A model generated the notes under the pieces. That model made no database searches. It was not told the origin of the DNA and saw only the letters and a list, made by a program, of their open reading frames with translations. Positions 5,677-8,894 of a stretch of DNA of 8,894 nt are shown in pieces. The first letter of the stretch is position 1. Each line of letters opens with the position of its first letter. The translations under genes were made by a program, and so were the position numbers. Source of the stretch: an uncultured Pirellulales bacterium (GTDB lineage Bacteria > Planctomycetota > Planctomycetia > Pirellulales > Lacipirellulaceae); assembly GCA_947258835.1 (NCBI GenBank), contig CAMYJY010000091.1, forward strand, positions 1 to 8,894, in the 5' to 3' direction.

Positions 5677-6450
5677 CTAGGGTTGCCCTGCCCCGCCCTG
5701 GGGGCCGTCGCCAAATTGCACCCACAGGAGCAGCAAGCCTTGGGCCGGAGCGGTTTGCCCCGCGGCGCGGCGATCCTGGGCCGCCAGGACCTCGCCGGCC
5801 CACGCGACGGGCCAACGGCCAAGACCAATTGGAATCAGCGTGCCGACCAGGTTGCGGACCATATTGTACAAAAAACCGTCGCCCTCCACCTCCACGGCAA
5901 GTTGCTCTGGCCGCTCACCCGGCAACACGTCCAGAGCCGTAATGGTCCGCACCGTATGTTCGCGAGGCGACCCGGCGGACTGGAAACTGGCAAAGTCGTG
6001 CCGACCCACCCAAGCCTGGGCGGCCTGGCGCATGGCTGAGACGTCGAGAGGCTGCGGCACGTGCCAGACATAGGCCCGATCAAACAGGGGCCGGCGGCGG
6101 TCATTATGAATCCGATACCGATACCGCTTGCCGAGGGCATCGCGCGTGGCATGAAAACCTGCCGGGGCCGCCTCCACCGCGCGGAGCACAATGTCCACCG
6201 GCAATTTAGCATTCAGCCCCCGCAGCAGCTGGTCCGCGGGCAATTTGGTCTGCGTGACCACCCCCACCACCTGCCCCAGGGCATGGACCCCAGCATCGGT
6301 GCGGCTCGTGGCCGTCACGCGCACCGTCTCGCCTGTGATCTCCTGCCAAGCCTGCTCCACACAGCCCTGCACCGTCCGCTGCCCAGGCTGCGCCTGCCAC
6401 CCGGAGAAGTCGGTGCCATCGTAGGCAACTATCAGCTTATAAGTGGCCAT
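5677..6450 (-). CDS. truA: tRNA pseudouridine(38-40) synthase
   Basis: TruA converts uridine to pseudouridine at positions 38-40 in the anticodon stem-loop of many tRNAs. The 257-residue protein is within the normal family length of 240-270. The N-terminal block YKLIVAYDGTDFSGWQ (4-19) and the catalytic motif SRTDAGVHA (49-57), with D52 as the catalytic aspartate, are intact. RYRYRI, HDFASF, FLYNMVRNLVGTLIPIG and the C-terminal APAQGLLLLWV are all family blocks. The ATG at 6450 gives the expected MATYKLIVAYDG start; no Shine-Dalgarno is evident. It starts 11 bp after the asd stop codon, so it probably depends on asd transcription and perhaps translation. Confidence 0.96.
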   Translation of the reverse strand: MATYKLIVAYDGTDFSGWQAQPGQRTVQGCVEQAWQEITGETVRVTATSRTDAGVHALGQVVGVVTQTKLPADQLLRGLNAKLPVDIVLRAVEAAPAGFHATRDALGKRYRYRIHNDRRRPLFDRAYVWHVPQPLDVSAMRQAAQAWVGRHDFASFQSAGSPREHTVRTITALDVLPGERPEQLAVEVEGDGFLYNMVRNLVGTLIPIGLGRWPVAWAGEVLAAQDRRAAGQTAPAQGLLLLWVQFGDGPQGGAGQP

Positions 6451-6461
6451 CTAGTGAAAGG

Positions 6462-7466
6462 TTATTGGGATTGTATCAGCAGTTCGGCGATTTGCACCGC
6501 ATTGGTCGCGGCCCCCTTGCGGAGATTGTCGCTCACGCACCAAAACGCCAAACCGTTTTCGCAGGACAAGTCTTCGCGAATCCGGCCAATGAAGGTATCG
6601 TTATCATCCGTGCAAGTCGCTGGCATGGGGTATTGGCCCTGAGACAGATCGTCCACCACTCGGATGCCAGGCGTGGCGGCAAACAGCGCGCGTGCTTCGG
6701 CAGCAGTGATCTTGCGCTCGGTTTCCACCAACATGCTTTCGCTATGGCAATTTTCTACCGGCACCCGCACGCAGGTGGGACAGACCTTGATCGAATCGTC
6801 AGCAAAGATTTTTTGCGTTTCGTAGACCATCTTCATTTCTTCGCTAGTGTATCCGGCGTGCTTCTCCGAGCCAATCTGAGGGATCAGGTTAAAGGCAATG
6901 GGATGGGCGAAGGCCTGATAGTCGTAGGGCTGATCTTCCAAGAAGGCCCGACTGCCGGCGAGCAGATCGGCTTGACCCTGCACCCCTGCCCCGCTGGTGG
7001 CCTGGTAGGTACTGACAATCACGCGGCGGATGCGCCCCGCATCGTGCAACGGCTTCATGGCCAGCACCATTTGGGTGGTGGAGCAGTTCGGACTAGAGAT
7101 AATACCTTGATGCGCTAAGGCAGCCTCGGGATTGATTTCGGGCACCACCAGCGGCACCTGGGGATCCATCCGCCAAAAACCACTTTCGTCCACCACCACA
7201 CAGTTGCGTTCCACGGCCCAGGGGCAAAACTCCGCGGCCACGTCGTCCGGCGTGCTACCAATCGCCAAATCGATATCGTTAAAGGCCTCGGGGCACAGCA
7301 ACTGGACTTCGTGCTCGGCACCCTGAAAAGAAATCTTCGTCCCTGCCGAACGCTGGGAAGCCAGGAAGGTAATTTTCTGATAGGGAAAATTACGCTCCTC
7401 GAGCAACTGACGTATCAAACGTCCCACAGCGCCGGTAGCGCCCACGATGGCAATCGATTCAATCAC
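6462..7466 (-). CDS. asd: Aspartate-semialdehyde dehydrogenase
   Basis: Asd reduces aspartyl phosphate to aspartate semialdehyde with NADPH, feeding lysine, diaminopimelate, methionine and threonine synthesis in the cytoplasm. The 334-residue protein has the NADP-binding loop GATGAVG (9-15), the catalytic cysteine C128 in SSPNCSTTQ, Q155 in the following active-site strand, and the substrate/acid-base pair R234 and H241 (RVPVENCHSE), seven residues apart as in known enzymes. Length is normal. The start is a GTG at 7466 with GGAG seven bases upstream, giving MIESIAIVGATG, which places the Rossmann loop correctly. truA follows after 11 bp. Confidence 0.96.
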   Translation of the reverse strand: MIESIAIVGATGAVGRLIRQLLEERNFPYQKITFLASQRSAGTKISFQGAEHEVQLLCPEAFNDIDLAIGSTPDDVAAEFCPWAVERNCVVVDESGFWRMDPQVPLVVPEINPEAALAHQGIISSPNCSTTQMVLAMKPLHDAGRIRRVIVSTYQATSGAGVQGQADLLAGSRAFLEDQPYDYQAFAHPIAFNLIPQIGSEKHAGYTSEEMKMVYETQKIFADDSIKVCPTCVRVPVENCHSESMLVETERKITAAEARALFAATPGIRVVDDLSQGQYPMPATCTDDNDTFIGRIREDLSCENGLAFWCVSDNLRKGAATNAVQIAELLIQSQ

Positions 7467-7473
7467 AACAAAA

Positions 7474-7477
7474 CTCC
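7474..7477 (-). promoter_or_regulatory. Shine-Dalgarno of asd, supports GTG start
   Basis: GGAG on the minus strand lies seven bases before the GTG at 7466. It favours this GTG as the true asd start; there is no suitable ATG nearby that keeps the nucleotide-binding loop. Confidence 0.6.
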
Positions 7478-7581
7478 GCAGTACACTACCAAAACTTTAG
7501 GTCGAGCTACCATGATAGATGGCCCCAGGCCTGAGGGCAACGTAGCAGAACTCCTGTGCGCGGGCCGATTTCACCCCGTGG

Positions 7582-7605
7582 GCTGGGGCGGAGCCCCAGC
7601 TTTTT
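7582..7605 (+). terminator. Intrinsic-terminator-like hairpin on the plus strand
   Basis: GCTGGGGC (7582-7589) pairs perfectly with GCCCCAGC (7593-7600) around a GGA loop, followed by TTTTT (7601-7605). An outer pairing of 7558-7563 with 7614-7619 is possible. It has the form of a rho-independent terminator reading on the plus strand, yet both flanking genes (asd and the HTTM gene) are on the minus strand. The remainder of the 271-bp gap 7467-7737 holds no supported gene; a run of six T on the minus strand (7709-7714) follows the HTTM stop but lacks a strong stem. Confidence 0.45.
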
Positions 7606-7737
7606 ATTGCGATCCGCGCGGCCTACGATCGCACGATCAGCATTTTGCTCGCCAAATACCGCACCTTCCGCCCCGCGCCGCAGGCCCCTTGGCAGCGCAG
7701 GTGTCAACAAAAAAGCACACATCAAGTGGGGCCCAGC

Positions 7738-8733
7738 CTACGACGGGTCGCCATCCTGGGGACCAGCGAACATTCTCGCGACGCGTGCAGCCAACGGGTC
7801 GACCCAGCGGCGGACCGTGGCCGGTTGCAGAAAGGCCAAATTGGCGTAGATCATGGCCAAACCAAAGGTGATCATGCCCATGGAGAGGGCGATGCCTCCG
7901 TGGATGGCGAAGGCCATGCCCAAGACCAGGGGCCGCGTCAACCGGTTCCAAACCAGGCAACAGTAAAACAGTTCCCAAAACACGGTGGCGTGGGTCGCCA
8001 GAGCGACTAACACGGGCCAACCGGCCAGCCAAGTCATGTCCAGGGATTGGTACTCAAAATTGGCCACCGCCCACCACACGGCCGTGCCCGCCTGCCAGTT
8101 CTCACCCATCAATTTGGCCAGCCCCGAGAACAAATAGATGATGCACAGCTGCAGCTGCATCAGCCGCAGGGCCAGGTTGGCCGAGGTACTGGGTGGCACG
8201 GGACTGGTATCCCCGCGTCGCCAGCGTCTGAGACTATCCAGCGAGTAGCGAGCGCCGCAAGGACCGAGCATGAGATACAATGCCAGCATGCAGTTGACTT
8301 TGTCCAAGCCAAAAAAGGCCCCGGGAGTCACGCGGTGGGCATAACTGACGGCCAGGAAAAAACCCAAGACAGCGCTGGTGCGGGTAAACAGTCCCAGCAT
8401 CAAACAGAAAAACACCAAAACCGCCGCCCCATGCACAACCCACAACAGCCACGGCTGCTTGATCCAAAAAAACAAACTCCACACCGACCACTGCGGAGTG
8501 GCGGAGTCGGGGCGAACATGCAGCGCACGGAGGTAGTCTACCGGCAACCAACCCTCCGGCCCCAGAAAGGCCTGCAAGTCCAGAGACCAGACCAGGTGGG
8601 TATAAAACAGGAGCGAACCGGCCAGCAGGCGGATGAGACAGAGTGTCGCCGGGTCGGTGGGTGTGAACCAAAATCGATTCCAGGCCTGCCAAGTTTCAGT
8701 CAGGTAACCGCGGACGTCGCCCAGGATGCTCAT
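7738..8733 (-). CDS. HTTM (vitamin K-dependent gamma-carboxylase-like) membrane protein
   Basis: The 331-residue protein fits the HTTM domain family, the membrane domain shared with vitamin K-dependent gamma-carboxylase and common in planctomycetes. Family-like blocks are FWFTPTDPATLCLIRLLAG (21-39), GPEGWLP (58-64), and LFSGLAKLMGENWQAG (201-216). Hydrophobic segments near 30-50, 94-116, 119-135, 145-158, 190-208, 236-258 and 268-299 suggest seven or more spans. Bacterial HTTM proteins mostly have no known substrate, and carboxylase activity cannot be assumed. The ATG at 8733 overlaps the stop of an upstream frame as TGATG. An AGGAG (8744-8748) lies 10 bases before it; a GTG at 8736, 7 bases from AGGAG, is an alternative start adding one residue. 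Confidence 0.88.
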   Translation of the reverse strand: MSILGDVRGYLTETWQAWNRFWFTPTDPATLCLIRLLAGSLLFYTHLVWSLDLQAFLGPEGWLPVDYLRALHVRPDSATPQWSVWSLFFWIKQPWLLWVVHGAAVLVFFCLMLGLFTRTSAVLGFFLAVSYAHRVTPGAFFGLDKVNCMLALYLMLGPCGARYSLDSLRRWRRGDTSPVPPSTSANLALRLMQLQLCIIYLFSGLAKLMGENWQAGTAVWWAVANFEYQSLDMTWLAGWPVLVALATHATVFWELFYCCLVWNRLTRPLVLGMAFAIHGGIALSMGMITFGLAMIYANLAFLQPATVRRWVDPLAARVARMFAGPQDGDPS

Positions 8734-8894
8734 CACGGACTGGCTCCTGGGATAGCAATGGATTCTTCGGCGACTCCGCGACTGGACCGTGCCGCGGATT
8801 CACGGGGCCGGCCGCTGACCGTGCCGAGCGTGCGGTAGGTGGAGGGGTCATCGAGCCGTGTCCCTGACGCCACGCGTGCGGGAGGCAACAGCTG
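8733..8894 (-). CDS. Possible C-terminus of an upstream gene, partial
   Basis: A minus-strand frame is open from the window edge for 53 codons and ends in TGA at 8735-8733, sharing one base with the ATG of the HTTM gene. The AGGAG serving the HTTM start lies inside it. The one-base overlap is typical of translationally coupled genes. The 53 residues are hydrophilic, rich in Arg, Ser and Ala, and match no family I recognise. In GC-rich DNA an open frame of this length can occur by chance, so confidence is moderate. Its beginning lies outside the window. Confidence 0.42.
   Translation of the reverse strand, partial: QLLPPARVASGTRLDDPSTYRTLGTVSGRPRESAARSSRGVAEESIAIPGASP
8744..8748 (-). promoter_or_regulatory. 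Shine-Dalgarno of the HTTM gene
   Basis: AGGAG on the minus strand lies 10 bases before the ATG at 8733 and 7 bases before the in-frame GTG at 8736. It supports a start at this point but does not separate the two adjacent candidates. Confidence 0.55.

Noticed and set aside
7311..7871. Plus-strand open frame of 186 codons crossing the asd-HTTM gap
   Set aside because: It overlaps both flanking genes antisense and runs through the hairpin at 7582-7600. No start signal or family similarity is seen.
8047..8838. Plus-strand open frame of 263 codons
   Set aside because: It is antisense to the HTTM gene and its composition (Gln, His, Arg, Pro) is typical of a reverse-complement artefact of membrane-protein coding sequence.

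Overview
The window looks like a chromosomal segment from a planctomycete, probably Pirellulales-like. This rests on an HTTM (vitamin K-dependent carboxylase-like) membrane protein, a stand-alone Ser/Thr kinase set among housekeeping genes, a YdjM-like membrane hydrolase, and several starts with no Shine-Dalgarno sequence. The taxonomic call is inference; no rRNA or other phylogenetic marker was compared.

Layout. (1) 176-1107, plus strand: dtd (D-aminoacyl-tRNA deacylase) and a Cupin_5/DUF985 protein 20 bp apart. The cupin gene's arginine codons are unlike its neighbours'. (2) 1108-1394, no gene: a long imperfect hairpin flanked by 8-bp direct repeats, then a perfect 24-bp inverted pair of REP/dRS3-like palindromes. 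(3) 1395-3450: a divergent pair, a YdjM/DUF457-type membrane hydrolase (minus) and a CvpA-family membrane protein (plus), separated by 439 bp. Each start codon is preceded, at exactly the same distance, by the same five-unit heptamer array; hairpins lie between the arrays. (4) 3621-7466, minus strand: asd, truA, a divergent Ser/Thr protein kinase and accA, in transcription order. asd and truA are 11 bp apart and surely linked; the 124-bp and 72-bp gaps downstream make a full four-gene operon possible but unproven. (5) 7738-8894, minus strand: an HTTM protein whose start codon overlaps by one base the stop of an open frame entering from outside the window.

Most genes are housekeeping: tRNA proofreading (dtd), tRNA pseudouridylation (truA), the lysine/threonine/methionine/diaminopimelate branch (asd) and fatty-acid synthesis (accA). 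The kinase between truA and accA could link signalling to biosynthesis, but nothing in the sequence names its target. No tRNA, rRNA, CRISPR array, transposase or phage gene was seen. The most unusual signal is the matched pair of start-codon-anchored heptamer arrays upstream of the divergent membrane-protein genes.
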